From: Treponema sp. Marseille-Q3903
Lineage (GTDB): Bacteria; Spirochaetota; Spirochaetia; Treponematales; Treponemataceae
Direction: 5' to 3'
NCBI RefSeq assembly: GCF_014334335.1
Contig: NZ_JACSEU010000001.1
Span: 2,108,001-2,172,000 of the forward strand
Length of the DNA: 64,000 nt
The notes beneath the pieces were generated by a model, which searched no databases, was not told the DNA's origin, and saw nothing but the letters and a program-made list of their open reading frames with translations. The translations under genes and the position numbers were made by a program. Positions 54,367 to 64,000 of this stretch are shown here, piece after piece. Within the stretch, counting starts at the first letter, position 1. Every line of letters begins with the position of its first letter.

Positions 54367-55490
54367 TGAAAAAGGCTCTAATGCTTGCATCGGTTGCATC
54401 AATGATAGATCAATTTAATATCCCGAATATTAAGCTTCTTCAGGAGCTTGGCTATAATGTTGATGTTGTTGCAGATTATACTAATCCTGGAAATATTTCT
54501 AAGGAACGCTCGGAAGATTTAAAGCATCGACTTAATGGAATGGGTGCAAAGTCAATTGATATTCCAGTACCTCGTTCTATAAATCCTTTTGTTGTAGGTA
54601 AAGCTTACAAGCTTGTAAAGAAATTAATTACTACAGAGCATTACGATTTAATTCATTGTCATAGCCCGATTGGTGGTGCTATAACTCGAATAGCTGCAAA
54701 AAAAGAAAGAAAAAATGGAACTAAAGTTATTTATACTGCACATGGATTCCATTTTTATTCAGGAGCACCTCTCAAAAATTGGCTTGTTTACTATCCTATA
54801 GAAAAAGTTTTAAGTAAATATACAGATATTCTTATTACTATCAATAAAGAAGATTACAAAAGAGCAACTGATAAGTTTAGGGCGAAAAAAACGGTATATG
54901 TACCAGGTATCGGAGTTAATACAGAGAAATTTGAGACTACATATAATGGAAAGAAAGTACGAGAAGAACTTGGGATTTCCAATTCTGATACAATGCTTCT
55001 TTCTGTCGGTGAGTTAAATGGTAATAAAAATCATGAAATTGTTATAAAAGCTTTGGCAAAACTTCTGGAAAAGCCATATTACGTTATTGTTGGTAAAGGA
55101 ATAAAAGAAACTTATCTTAAAAAATTAATAAAAGAACTTGGCTTAGAAAAGTATGTAATTTTAGCTGGCTTTCATGAAAATGTTCCAGATTTTTATGATG
55201 CAGCAGACGCATATGTTTTTCCTTCTTTTAGGGAAGGATTATCTGTTGCTCTTATGGAAGCAATGGCAAGCGGCTTGCCTGTAGCATGCAGTAAGATTAG
55301 AGGAAATACAGACCTCATTGATGAAAACGGCGGTTTCTTTTTTGAACCTGGAAATGTCGATTCAGTTTCAGAAAGTTTGGAAAAGATATTAAAGGCTGAT
55401 AAAAAAGCAATGGGAAATTATAATCTTGAAAAGATTAAAAACTTTGACTTGTCAGTTGTAAGTAATGCAATGAATGAAATATATTGGTGA
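54366..55490 (+). CDS. GT4 family glycosyltransferase
   Basis: 374 residues. N-terminal GT4 fold (MLASVASMIDQFNIPNIKLL, HGFHFYSGAPL), C-terminal GELNGNKNHEIVIKAL, FPSFREGLSVALMEAMASGL with EX7E motif and KIRGNTDLI. Resembles EpsD-type enzymes of extracellular polysaccharide. Adds a sugar to the undecaprenyl-linked oligosaccharide. Confidence 0.9.
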   Translation: MKKALMLASVASMIDQFNIPNIKLLQELGYNVDVVADYTNPGNISKERSEDLKHRLNGMGAKSIDIPVPRSINPFVVGKAYKLVKKLITTEHYDLIHCHSPIGGAITRIAAKKERKNGTKVIYTAHGFHFYSGAPLKNWLVYYPIEKVLSKYTDILITINKEDYKRATDKFRAKKTVYVPGIGVNTEKFETTYNGKKVREELGISNSDTMLLSVGELNGNKNHEIVIKALAKLLEKPYYVIVGKGIKETYLKKLIKELGLEKYVILAGFHENVPDFYDAADAYVFPSFREGLSVALMEAMASGLPVACSKIRGNTDLIDENGGFFFEPGNVDSVSESLEKILKADKKAMGNYNLEKIKNFDLSVVSNAMNEIYW

Positions 55491-55500
55491 GGGGGACATA

Positions 55501-56063
55501 ACTAAAGAAAATTGTCAGCAGAGCATTAAAAAGAGGTGAACTTGGTATACCAATAAACGCTAAAGTAATACTTTCTTTTGGAGACCTATCTGTAAGAAAA
55601 AATCATAAGTTTGTTATTAAAGATTTTAATGAGATAAATACACCTGATGTTTATTATATTATTGTGGGGAAAGGAATATTAAAAGAATAACTTGAGGAAA
55701 TGATGCAACTAATAGATTAATATTACCAGGATGCAGAACTGATATTGCAGAGATTTTGCAGGCATCAGATTTATTTATTTTTCCAAGCATATAGGAAAGT
55801 TTACCAGTTGCCTTATTATGGGGGCAATGACCAGAGTGTTGCCTTATGCTTGCAGCAGAATACGAGGGAATTCTGATTTTATTGAAGATGTAATTTGGAT
55901 GTTTACTTATAATTCAGAGAACAATGCAAAGAAATTAGTAGGGAGATATATTAAAATTAACGATTTGTTTGATATAAGCAGAAAAAATATAAATAAGATG
56001 AGAGATTTTAGTATTAGTACAGTAAATGAACAGATGAAAGCTATTTATAGACTAATGACTTAG
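55501..56063 (+). pseudogene. Decayed second GT4 glycosyltransferase
   Basis: Readable pieces in several frames: LSFGDLSVRKNHKFVIKDF, VYYIIVGKGILKE then a stop, LPGCRTDIAEILQASDLFIF, and YACSRIRGNSDFIEDV, parallel to the intact gene just upstream. Several stops and shifts, N-terminus missing. The final 82 codons are open (55818-56063). Shows gene decay in the cluster. Confidence 0.75.
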
Positions 56064-56072
56064 GAGATTACC

Positions 56073-56990
56073 TTGAATAATAATGAAATTTGTATAATTC
56101 GAGCAAAATTAAAGAAGGATTACGTTTATGATGCCATATCTCATTATGGCTATTGTATTCACACCCCATACAGGGGAAATAGATTGTTCTTTCGTATTAT
56201 TAGAGAAATCTGGTTCAGAGCAAATTTACCTGGAAAGAGTATTTGGTTTAAATACAAAAAAGCAGATATGCCATTTAAGTTTATAATTCTTTTTGATCCT
56301 CTTATAAGACAAGATTATATTGAATGGGTACATAAGAAATATCCAGAAAGTAAAATGGTTCTTTCTTATGAAAACCGTGCTGACAAGACTATAAACCCAG
56401 AAACAGTTCCTTTATATGTTGAAAAATGGTCATATGACAAAGATGATTGCAACAGATACGGAATGAAATGGAGTGGACCATTATTCTTTATGGAATATAA
56501 AAGAAAAAGGAGTCAAACCCCTAAATATGATGTTCTTTATGTTGGAAGAGATAAAGGGCGAGCGGAAAAACTTTTAGAATTAGAAAAAGAATTTAATAAA
56601 CAAGGTCTTAAAACATGCTTTCATATTTGTGCAGACAGACAGTATTTACGTTTTAAGAAGAGATTCTATAAACCTGTCTTAGATTATGATGATTACCTGG
56701 ATTTACTTGTGGAATCTAAGGCTATTCTTAATATAATACCTGATGGACAAACAAGTGTAACACAAAGAGAAATGGAAGCCGCTTTTGATGGAATAAAATG
56801 CATAACAAATAATAAAGGAATAAAACAATTTTCTTTATATGATAAGAGTATATTTTTTATACTAGGTGAAGATAGCATTAGTAATTTAGCAAAATTTATT
56901 AATTCAGAAATAAAAATTTTTGATAACGAATCTTTAGCAAAATATGATTTTACTCAAATAATAAAACAATTTATAAAAGGTGTTTGCTAA
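56073..56990 (+). CDS. Predicted glycosyltransferase-like protein
   Basis: 305 residues from a TTG with AGGAG upstream. DYIEWVHKKYPESKMVL, a nucleotide-sugar-type YDVLYVGRDKGRAEKLLELE and a late SVTQREMEAAFDGIKCITN suggest a GT-B-like transferase distinct from GT4. Family not certain. Its stop overlaps the next gene's upstream region. Confidence 0.6.
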   Translation: MNNNEICIIRAKLKKDYVYDAISHYGYCIHTPYRGNRLFFRIIREIWFRANLPGKSIWFKYKKADMPFKFIILFDPLIRQDYIEWVHKKYPESKMVLSYENRADKTINPETVPLYVEKWSYDKDDCNRYGMKWSGPLFFMEYKRKRSQTPKYDVLYVGRDKGRAEKLLELEKEFNKQGLKTCFHICADRQYLRFKKRFYKPVLDYDDYLDLLVESKAILNIIPDGQTSVTQREMEAAFDGIKCITNNKGIKQFSLYDKSIFFILGEDSISNLAKFINSEIKIFDNESLAKYDFTQIIKQFIKGVC

Positions 56991-56991
56991 A

Positions 56992-58107
56992 ATGGCAGTA
57001 TTATTCTTAATCATATTATTTCTAACAGCCCTTTTATTCCCAAAATCTAAATTTGTTTATATAACAATGCTTATTTATATGTGGATTGTATTTTCTTTTA
57101 ATATTGGTGCCCCAGATCGAAATATGTATGAATGGATTTACAATGAAAATATTGCCAGTGCATTTGAACCTGTTTTTACATTTTTAATGTTTATATCTAG
57201 AACGTTTAATTTTGGGTATGTAGGGTTTCGCATGCTTGTGGCTGCAATATATTTATTATTTTTACATTTAACATATAAAAATGTTGAACAGTATAAGACT
57301 ATGGCATTATCAATTTACATGATTTCACCTTTTCCTTGGCAAGTCTCAGGAATTAGAGCTGCATTAGCTTGTACTATCGTTATGTATGCTATTTCTTTTT
57401 TGGTAATAAATCCTAAAGAAAACAGACTTAAATTTTTGTTTTTTTTAATAATGGGAACTCTTGTACATTATTCTTCTATACTTTTCATTATTTTATTATT
57501 TCCGAAGAAGAGGTCTTCAACAACAAGAATTATAATATTTACTATTATCGCAATTTTGGTGACATTTTTATTCTTAAACTCAACAATTTTATTCACAATA
57601 GTATCTATGGTAACAGATAGAGAAAAAATTATAGTATGGCTAAAAGGTGGTAAAAATATTGAAGGATTTCCTAATTGGAAAGGTTTTACAGCCGAATTAA
57701 TTTTATTGATTGGAAATTTATATTTTACAAAAAGAGCTAAAGATATTATTGCCAGATATGATATTAATGGAGCAAAGACAATAATTGCTAAATATATATT
57801 TGACATAAATATAATTTCAATTTTATTTATACCTTTTCTAAGGATCAATGATACTTATACAAGATTACTTTTGATAATGCATGGAATCAATATTTTTTCA
57901 TATACAATGGCAGCTTTTGCTTTACAAGAAAAAAAACTTCAAAATATCGAAAGGAAACAGCCTTTTGTTTCTAAACCAAGAGTTGTATTTAATAAATTCG
58001 CATTAATTATACCGCTTTGGTCATATTTTATTGCAATTTACCAAAATCTTCCTTTTAGGGGGACTTCAATGTCAGTGCTTGAATTTTTAAATAAAGTACA
58101 GTTTTGA
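56992..58107 (+). CDS. EpsG-like/Wzy-type polysaccharide polymerase
   Basis: 371 residues, about ten membrane helices. GAPDRNMYEWIYNENIASAF and PFPWQVSGIRAALACTIVM fit EpsG-family polymerases. An upstream GTG (56980) is in frame, but the ATG at 56992 is preferred because the upstream gene's stop overlaps. Would join repeat units on the periplasmic side. Confidence 0.8.
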   Translation: MAVLFLIILFLTALLFPKSKFVYITMLIYMWIVFSFNIGAPDRNMYEWIYNENIASAFEPVFTFLMFISRTFNFGYVGFRMLVAAIYLLFLHLTYKNVEQYKTMALSIYMISPFPWQVSGIRAALACTIVMYAISFLVINPKENRLKFLFFLIMGTLVHYSSILFIILLFPKKRSSTTRIIIFTIIAILVTFLFLNSTILFTIVSMVTDREKIIVWLKGGKNIEGFPNWKGFTAELILLIGNLYFTKRAKDIIARYDINGAKTIIAKYIFDINIISILFIPFLRINDTYTRLLLIMHGINIFSYTMAAFALQEKKLQNIERKQPFVSKPRVVFNKFALIIPLWSYFIAIYQNLPFRGTSMSVLEFLNKVQF

Positions 58108-58131
58108 TAAATTTAAAAGGTTAATACAACA

Positions 58132-59586
58132 ATGGATAAACAAACTTTTGCATCAAGTGCAATTTGGAAAATAGCTGAGGCTTTTTCAACAAAAGGTATT
58201 TCTCTTATAGTTTCAATTGTTTTGGCAAGAATGCTTCTTCCAGAGGATTATGGAATTGTGACATTAACAGCTGTTTTTATTAGTTTGTCTACAATTCTTG
58301 TACAGAGTGGTTTAAGCACAGCATTAATACGAAAAGAAAAGGTAGATGATATTGATTATAATAATGGATTTTTAATGGGATTTGCTATAGCCATTATATG
58401 CTATGTTTTGTTCTTTTTTATATCTATTCCTATTTCTAACTTTTATAAAGAACCTTTACTTATTCCTGTTTTAAGAATTCAGATGATTTCCCTATTTTTT
58501 GTTGCATTTGGAAATATACAAACAGTTATTATTACACGGGAATTTAGGTTTCGAGAACTATGTATTGCAAACATCATCGCAAATACTATTAGTGGAATAA
58601 CAGGTTTATTTTTAGCTTATAAAGGATTTGGAGTATGGGCACTTGTAATTTATTCTTTACTTCGTGATTGCATTTCAAATCTTGTAATTTTTATAAAAAT
58701 AAAATGGCTGCTAGGTCTTAAATTTGATTTTTCGAGGTTACCAAGCCTGTTGAATTTTAGTTTTTGGGTCTTAAATGCTACTTTAATTGATTTCATAGGT
58801 AATAATTATTCAAATACATTAATGGGGAAAAAATATTCTTTATCTGAATTAGGTTTATATGGTAAAGGAAATCAAATTCCAGAGATGATATGTTTATATA
58901 CTTTTGGAGCTATCAGTAGTGTTCTGTTACCTACTTTGTCACAATATCAAAATGATACTGAAAAACTTAAATATGTCTGTAAAAGATTGGTTGAAATGAC
59001 AAGTTTTATTATTTTTCCAATGATGTTTGGGTTAGGACTTGTTGCATCAAAATTAGTTCCATTTTTGTTTACAGAAAAATGGATTGCAAGCGTACCAATT
59101 TTCATTTTTGCCTGTGTTTATTATGGAGTAAATCCGTTAAGATCAATAAACATGCAACTAATTTATGCATTAGGCAAGTCTAAAAAAGGATTACTTATTG
59201 AAACTATACGTGCAGTTTTACTCATTCTTGGAGTAACAATGTGTATTTTTGTATTCAAAACCAGCATTTATGGTATTTCTTGTATAGCAGCGCTTGTTGC
59301 ATTAATAAATGCAGTGATTACACAATATTTTGCTAAGAAATATATTGGATATGGCTATTTAGAATGGATTAAAGACATGCTTTCGTCTTTTTTGTTATGC
59401 ATGGGTATGTCAATTGTTGTTTTTGCTACAGGATTCCTACCAATTAACAAATATTTCCTTATGTTCATACAAATAATTACCGGTATGCTTTCATATATAC
59501 TTTTATCATTTATTACAAGAAATCGAAATTATTATGAAGTTAAAAATATTATAACTGACAAGATATTTCATAGAAAATCAACATAA
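58132..59586 (+). CDS. Wzx-type oligosaccharide flippase
   Basis: 484 residues with 12-14 membrane helices, polysaccharide-transporter (MOP) family: MDKQTFASSAIWKIAEAFST, the GIVSIVLARMLLPEDYGIVT segment and a central VYYGVNPLRSINMQLIYA. Moves lipid-linked units across the membrane. Confidence 0.88.
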   Translation: MDKQTFASSAIWKIAEAFSTKGISLIVSIVLARMLLPEDYGIVTLTAVFISLSTILVQSGLSTALIRKEKVDDIDYNNGFLMGFAIAIICYVLFFFISIPISNFYKEPLLIPVLRIQMISLFFVAFGNIQTVIITREFRFRELCIANIIANTISGITGLFLAYKGFGVWALVIYSLLRDCISNLVIFIKIKWLLGLKFDFSRLPSLLNFSFWVLNATLIDFIGNNYSNTLMGKKYSLSELGLYGKGNQIPEMICLYTFGAISSVLLPTLSQYQNDTEKLKYVCKRLVEMTSFIIFPMMFGLGLVASKLVPFLFTEKWIASVPIFIFACVYYGVNPLRSINMQLIYALGKSKKGLLIETIRAVLLILGVTMCIFVFKTSIYGISCIAALVALINAVITQYFAKKYIGYGYLEWIKDMLSSFLLCMGMSIVVFATGFLPINKYFLMFIQIITGMLSYILLSFITRNRNYYEVKNIITDKIFHRKST

Positions 59587-60286
59587 TTGTTGAAAGGAGT
59601 ATTATATATGCGAACGTTGCAAATATTAAAGACATTATGGGACTGTAGAAAAGAAATCCTTTTAGATTTTAAAATTAAAATAGATTTGATAGCATTCCAA
59701 AAAGAATGGAGAAAAAATAATCCAAACAATTCCACTGTTGCAGGATGTAAATTTAATTCTGATAAAGTTGAAATAGGAGAATACACATACGGAACTTTAA
59801 ACATACATTGCTGGGATAATCCTGCAGAGCATTTAAAGATTGGTAATTTCTGTTCTATCGCAGAAAATGTTCATTTCCTTTTAGGAGGAATGCATCCTAC
59901 AGGTAAAATTACTACCTATCCGTATAGGGGGGGGGGTAATGAATATGCCATCAATTGAACCGACACATACGAAAGGTCAAATTATTATTGAAGATGATGT
60001 TTGGCTATGTTATGGAGTTACAATTCTTTCTGGAGTTACAATAGGAAAAGGAAGTATAATAGCTGCAAAAAGTATTGTTGCAAAAGATATTCCACCGTAT
60101 TCAATTGTAATTAATGGAGATGTAAAAAAACGAAGATTTTCAGATGAAGTAATACAAAAATTACAAAATATAGATCTTCGAAAAATAAAGAAAAAAAAAG
60201 AATTGCAGGAAATATCTTTTATACTTGATACAGATATAACTGAAACAAATATAGATACAATAATTTATAAAATTCAACAGGAATAA
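59587..60286 (+). pseudogene. Hexapeptide-repeat acetyltransferase, out of frame at a G tract
   Basis: Two overlapping frames form one left-handed-helix acetyltransferase: first part LNIHCWDNPAEHLKIGNFCS, then after the G run PTHTKGQIIIEDDVWLCYGV and ILSGVTIGKGSIIAAKSIVA. With ten G (59927-59936) translation stops a few codons later; nine or twelve would join the frames. Likely O- or N-acetylates a surface sugar. Expected to switch on and off. Confidence 0.85.
59927..59936. repeat. Homopolymeric G10 tract
   Basis: Ten consecutive G inside an AT-rich gene. By frame arithmetic, 9 or 12 G restores the reading frame; 10 gives the stop seen here. Confidence 0.95.
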
Positions 60287-60287
60287 T

Positions 60288-61499
60288 ATGGCTAATATAC
60301 TGTTTATTTATCCAAGAAAGATGGTAACTGCTGAAGATATGTACAATATCTTTACATCAGAAGATGCTATAAAATATGGAATGAAAGCTCGTTTTGTAAA
60401 AACTTGGGAAGTGAATAATGAGTTGCTTGCTTGGGCAAATGTACTTATTTTTGTTCGAAACCTTGATTTATTGGCACAATGGATTCTGGTAAAAGCATGT
60501 AAAAAGGGTTTATTTATTATTCAATTTTTTGATGATGATCTTTTAGGTCTACCTCGTTCTTCTGTTAATAGAGTCCAATTTCTTTCATGGAGAAAAAAAG
60601 CAGTAAAAGAAGGTTTTAATTGTACAGATTTAATTTTATCGTCAAATAATCTGCTCGCAGAAAAATATTCAAAAATGATTCCATCTGGTAGATTTGTGAA
60701 TATTGATACTGTAGTAAATCCTAAGAAAATGATTCCATTAGCCAAAAGAGAACAACACTATACTGAAAAGGAAGTTAGACTCGTATTTGCAGCAGGTGCT
60801 AATCATGAAAAAGTTTTTGAAAAATTAATAACACCTATTCTCCCAAAATTAACAAAGGAATGCGGTAAAAAAATCTCATTTACATTTTTTGGTGTACATC
60901 CAGAAGTAACAGATTCGCTAGCTGAAATAAATATAGAATACATTGGTGCTATGCCTTTATTACAATATAGAAAAAGAATACAAGAAGGTTATTATGATAT
61001 TGGAGTTGCACCTCTAGAACATAATGATTTTACTCAATATAAATATTTTAACAAATTTATTGAATACACCATAGCAGGTTGTGTTGGCATATACAGCAAA
61101 GTACCACCCTATACATTAGTTATAAATGATAAAGAAAATGGTTTTTTTGCAGAAAACACTTCAAAAAGTTGGTATGCAGCACTAAAACTGGCGATTGAGG
61201 ATGAACTGTTAAGAAGAGAATGTTATAAAAACGCATATACTCAAATAATAACTCATATGAATGCTAATTCAATATTTTCAAAATTTTATCATGATATACC
61301 TGAACTTACTTCTGTAAATCAAAATAAGATAAAAATAAAAATAACTGGTACAAAACTGAAGTTTATGTTTGTCAGATTTTTGGAGTGTATATACCTTGTT
61401 TTAGAATATATTAGATTAACAGGTATAAAAGGTGCTGTTAATAAAATTATTAGTTATCAAAAAGATATGAAAAATGCCAGGAAAGAAAATCTTGGTTAA
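60288..61499 (+). CDS. Glycosyltransferase, first of two paralogues
   Basis: 403 residues. FFDDDLLGLPRSS, LVFAAGANHEKVFEKLITPI and HPEVTDSLAEINIEYIGAMP are shared with the next gene; the C-terminal domain is GT-B-like (YDIGVAPLEHNDFTQYKYFN). Two tandem copies indicate duplication. Donor unknown. Confidence 0.7.
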   Translation: MANILFIYPRKMVTAEDMYNIFTSEDAIKYGMKARFVKTWEVNNELLAWANVLIFVRNLDLLAQWILVKACKKGLFIIQFFDDDLLGLPRSSVNRVQFLSWRKKAVKEGFNCTDLILSSNNLLAEKYSKMIPSGRFVNIDTVVNPKKMIPLAKREQHYTEKEVRLVFAAGANHEKVFEKLITPILPKLTKECGKKISFTFFGVHPEVTDSLAEINIEYIGAMPLLQYRKRIQEGYYDIGVAPLEHNDFTQYKYFNKFIEYTIAGCVGIYSKVPPYTLVINDKENGFFAENTSKSWYAALKLAIEDELLRRECYKNAYTQIITHMNANSIFSKFYHDIPELTSVNQNKIKIKITGTKLKFMFVRFLECIYLVLEYIRLTGIKGAVNKIISYQKDMKNARKENLG

Positions 61500-61523
61500 C
61501 AATTTCTTTATAAGGAATAGAAT

Positions 61524-62693
61524 ATGAGTAAATTATTATTTATATATGAACGCGACATGCCTACCGTTAGTATAACAAGAGATGTATTTACGCATTTAAA
61601 AAATTATCCTCAGATTTCATCAGATTTTATATATTTATCCGATGTAAAGAAAACAGATATCGATGTACATGATGTAATCATATTTATAAGACCAGACAAT
61701 GCTTATAGTTGGAAAATTGCAGGAAAAGCGAGACTCTCTGGTCACGTAACTGTGACATTTTGTGATGATGATCTTTTGAATCTACCTAAAACTAATCCTG
61801 CCATACCATGGAGAAAAAAAGGTTTATTAAAGGCTTTGGCAAATTCTGATGTTATCTGGTCTTCAAGTAAATATATTCTTGAAAAGTATTGTAATCTTAC
61901 AGCAGGAAAAAGAACTGCGATAACAGATACAATTATTCAGCCAGAAGAAATAGAGGGAATTACAACACATAAAAATGAAAAAATCAAAATAGTTTATGCC
62001 GCAGCACCAAGCCATGCAGAATTATTTGAAAAATACATTACACCCATTGTTCCAAAACTTTCCAAAGAGTTTGGCAATAAAATATCCTTTACGTTTATAA
62101 GCGTACATCCAAAGGTAGAAGGGATTGATTGTGAATATCTTCCGGGAATGCCACTTTTAGAATACCGAAAATATATGGCAGAGCATAGGTTTGATATAGG
62201 TTTAGCACCTTTGCCAGAAACAGAATTTTCAAAATGTAAATATTTCAATAAATTTCTTGAATATACAACACAAGGGGTATTAGGTATTTATTCAAAAACA
62301 GAGCCTTATACATATGTTGTAAAGAATGAAGGAAACGGATTATTGGCAGAGAATAATCCGGAGAGTTGGTACAATGCGTTTTATAAAGCAATAAATGATG
62401 CACAATTAAGAGAGCAATGTGTTAATAATGCAATCCAATACATAAAAGATAATCATTCTGAAAGAGCGTGTATTGAAAGAATATGTCAAGGATTACCTGA
62501 ATTTTTAGAAGGCAATAAAGAATATTCAAAATGTAAGATATTTGGAATAAATAAATACTTATATTATTTAACAAGACCCTTTGACTGGTTTTATTTGTTG
62601 ATTTTTTATTTGAAAAACACAGGATTAAAAGCTGTTATAAAACGTATAAAGGTCCATTTTGTTGAGATAAAAGCATATGCAAGAAGAAAATAA
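61524..62693 (+). CDS. Glycosyltransferase, second of two paralogues
   Basis: 389 residues, about 40% like the previous protein by eye: FCDDDLLNLPKTN, IVYAAAPSHAELFEKYITPI, FDIGLAPLPETEFSKCKYFN. Same likely GT-B fold. Probably adds a related sugar. Cotranscribed. Confidence 0.7.
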   Translation: MSKLLFIYERDMPTVSITRDVFTHLKNYPQISSDFIYLSDVKKTDIDVHDVIIFIRPDNAYSWKIAGKARLSGHVTVTFCDDDLLNLPKTNPAIPWRKKGLLKALANSDVIWSSSKYILEKYCNLTAGKRTAITDTIIQPEEIEGITTHKNEKIKIVYAAAPSHAELFEKYITPIVPKLSKEFGNKISFTFISVHPKVEGIDCEYLPGMPLLEYRKYMAEHRFDIGLAPLPETEFSKCKYFNKFLEYTTQGVLGIYSKTEPYTYVVKNEGNGLLAENNPESWYNAFYKAINDAQLREQCVNNAIQYIKDNHSERACIERICQGLPEFLEGNKEYSKCKIFGINKYLYYLTRPFDWFYLLIFYLKNTGLKAVIKRIKVHFVEIKAYARRK

Positions 62694-62721
62694 TAATACC
62701 AACCTAGTACATACTATTTAG

Positions 62722-63114
62722 GAATTTAAAGTTATTGAGAAAAACGGAATAATTTGGATAGATAACTTAAAGTTATTTGTGTGCTATGGAGTTCTTTTAG
62801 GACATTGTTATTCACTTTTCATTGGGCAAAACTTATATGGAAAAAAACATATATCATCAACATTGAGTGCAATTTTAAAAGTATTAAATTTTATTTATAA
62901 CAGAGATATGTGGGTTATAGTATTTCGCATGATATCTGGTTATTTTATTTCATCAAAAAAATTTTCAAATTTTAGCAAATTATTAAAATCTATCTTTTAA
63001 AGGTACATAAGATTCGTTGGATCTTTAATTCTATTGGCATTTTTTATTGTAATTTTAAATAATACTATAGGTTTTGAAATACGAAGTACTCTGCTCGCTA
63101 ATAATTGGGTTTGA
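62722..63114 (+). pseudogene. Acyltransferase-3 family gene fragment
   Basis: NGIIWIDNLKLFVCYGVLLG is the N-terminus of OafA-type membrane acyltransferases. The frame has no ATG, contains one in-frame TAA (62998-63000, between LKSIF and RYIRF), and ends at 63112-63114 just before the IS3 element. Remnant of an O-acetylase gene. Confidence 0.7.
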
Positions 63115-63131
63115 TTACCTATGACTGTAAA

Positions 63132-64000
63132 TGAAAAAGTCAATTTTCGTACAGTTTAAAAACACCCTAAATTTAAGCAGCTGTACAAGCAACTGCTGAT
63201 TTTTCGCTGTAAACAGTTGGTGGCCAGCCGCCTGGATTTACAGTTGAAATTCTTTTTCTGTTGTAATAAATCATCACGTATCTGAAGATGATTTTCTTTA
63301 CCTGTTTTACCGTCAGTTTTGCTGTATTGATTCTGTACAACTTTTCTTTTTTCAGTGTTGCGAAGAACGATTCCATTCTTGCATTGTCATAGCACTTGCC
63401 GACGTCGCTCATGCTCTGAACTGCATGATGTTTTCCAATCATAAGTTTATATGCATCACTTGTGTACCGGCTTCCGGCATCACTGTGGACAAGAACTCCT
63501 GAACATGGATTTCTGAGCTTGAATGCAGCTTCTACAGCCGAAATGCATAGTTCTTTTTTCATGTTTGTGTCCATTGCAAGACTTATTATTTCGCCTCCGA
63601 AACAGTCAAAGACCTGTGCAATATAAAGCTTTCCGTCCTTGCACTGAACCTGACTGATATCCGTCAGCCATTTTTCATTCGGTGCTTTAGCCGTAAAGTT
63701 CCGTTTAAGAAGATTCTGAGGACGCATAGACTTTTTATCTGCCTTTGTAAGACCGTCAGGATTTCTTCTGTTTGGCTTCAGAAGATTACCTTTCCTCATA
63801 GCCCGTCTTACAGAGCTTAATGAGGTCATTATTCCTCGCTGAGTCAGTGCTATAAGAATTCTGTCAGCTCCGTAGTTATCGTTGTCAGGCTCCTCGTCCA
63901 AAATCCTGTGGATTTCAGCAAGCAGCGGTTGCCACTTTTTGGGACGCCCGCCGTTGTTCAGCCATTTGTAATAACCGCGTTCATTAACCGAAAGAGCCCT
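63132..64000 (-). mobile_element. IS3-family insertion sequence, left end to window edge
   Basis: Begins with TGAAAAAGTCAATTTTCG as the 53067 fragment does. Contains the OrfB transposase and continues beyond the window. Target duplication cannot be assessed. Confidence 0.8.
63173..64000 (-). CDS. IS3-family transposase OrfB, partial
   Basis: The open frame runs off the window edge (276 codons seen). DDE integrase core: LTDISQVQCKDGKLYIAQVF, VHSDAGSRYTSDAY and MESFFATLKKEKLY with all three acidic residues. HTH_21 region upstream (ALSVNERGYYKWL, GADRILIALTQRG). Appears intact in the visible part, so the element may be active. Confidence 0.9.
   Translation of the reverse strand, partial: RALSVNERGYYKWLNNGGRPKKWQPLLAEIHRILDEEPDNDNYGADRILIALTQRGIMTSLSSVRRAMRKGNLLKPNRRNPDGLTKADKKSMRPQNLLKRNFTAKAPNEKWLTDISQVQCKDGKLYIAQVFDCFGGEIISLAMDTNMKKELCISAVEAAFKLRNPCSGVLVHSDAGSRYTSDAYKLMIGKHHAVQSMSDVGKCYDNARMESFFATLKKEKLYRINTAKLTVKQVKKIIFRYVMIYYNRKRISTVNPGGWPPTVYSEKSAVACTAA

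Overview
The window reads as a chromosomal segment of a host-associated Treponema (spirochaete). The evidence is the content: Trep_Strep/MptD-type ECF S components, a spirochaete-type EF-G whose G domain resembles mitochondrial EF-G1, a spirochaete ArgR, RlpA and SPOR proteins, and several long proteins with no recognisable family outside spirochaetes. Housekeeping genes look moderately AT-rich; the cassette array and the polysaccharide cluster are visibly more AT-rich; the first 9 kb is more GC-rich. No database search was run.

Layout. (1) 1-9.3 kb: the end of one ECF transporter (+ strand) converging on a second ECF operon (- strand: T component, fused double ATPase, S component, two ABC exporter-like half-transporters) with a divergent AraC-type regulator. 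This operon is riddled with short palindromic elements that interrupt or extend genes. (2) 9.3-14.1 kb: a MATE pump and a flavodoxin flanked by two almost identical 0.94-kb inverted copies of a response-regulator-like gene. (3) 14.2-24.4 kb: an integron-type gene-cassette array on the - strand without a visible integrase, with five attC-like sites. Cargo includes a type III toxin-antitoxin locus (ToxN-like toxin preceded by three 35-bp repeats that look like a ToxI RNA), a RavA-ViaA pair, a PfkB kinase, a RelB/YoeB-type toxin-antitoxin pair and small unknown proteins. (4) 24.6-50.5 kb: core chromosome: polA, coaE, SPOR protein, fusA, MarR regulator, a probable small RNA, malQ and a giant GH13-like protein, a threonine-synthase-like protein without the PLP lysine, argR, rlpA, tRNA-Ala, rsmI, an ABC-F protein, a lipoprotein. 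(5) 50.6-53.3 kb: three tRNA genes followed by remnants of an integrated element (broken tyrosine recombinase fused tail to tail to a truncated phage/plasmid primase) and an IS3 fragment. (6) 53.4-63.1 kb: an AT-rich surface-polysaccharide cluster (epimerase, glycosyltransferases, EpsG/Wzy-like polymerase, Wzx-like flippase, acyltransferases) with decayed genes and a G10 tract that puts an acetyltransferase out of frame. (7) 63.1-64 kb: an IS3-family element running off the end.

How the parts fit. The ECF/ABC/AraC block looks like a regulated nutrient (perhaps metal-chelate) uptake system partly broken by palindromes. The cassette array carries two addiction-type modules, as expected for stabilising long arrays. 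The polysaccharide cluster between two same-orientation IS3 sequences looks exchangeable and phase variable. The most notable item is the complete ToxIN-like architecture sitting directly against an attC site; the palindrome family with conserved folds but different stem sequences comes second.
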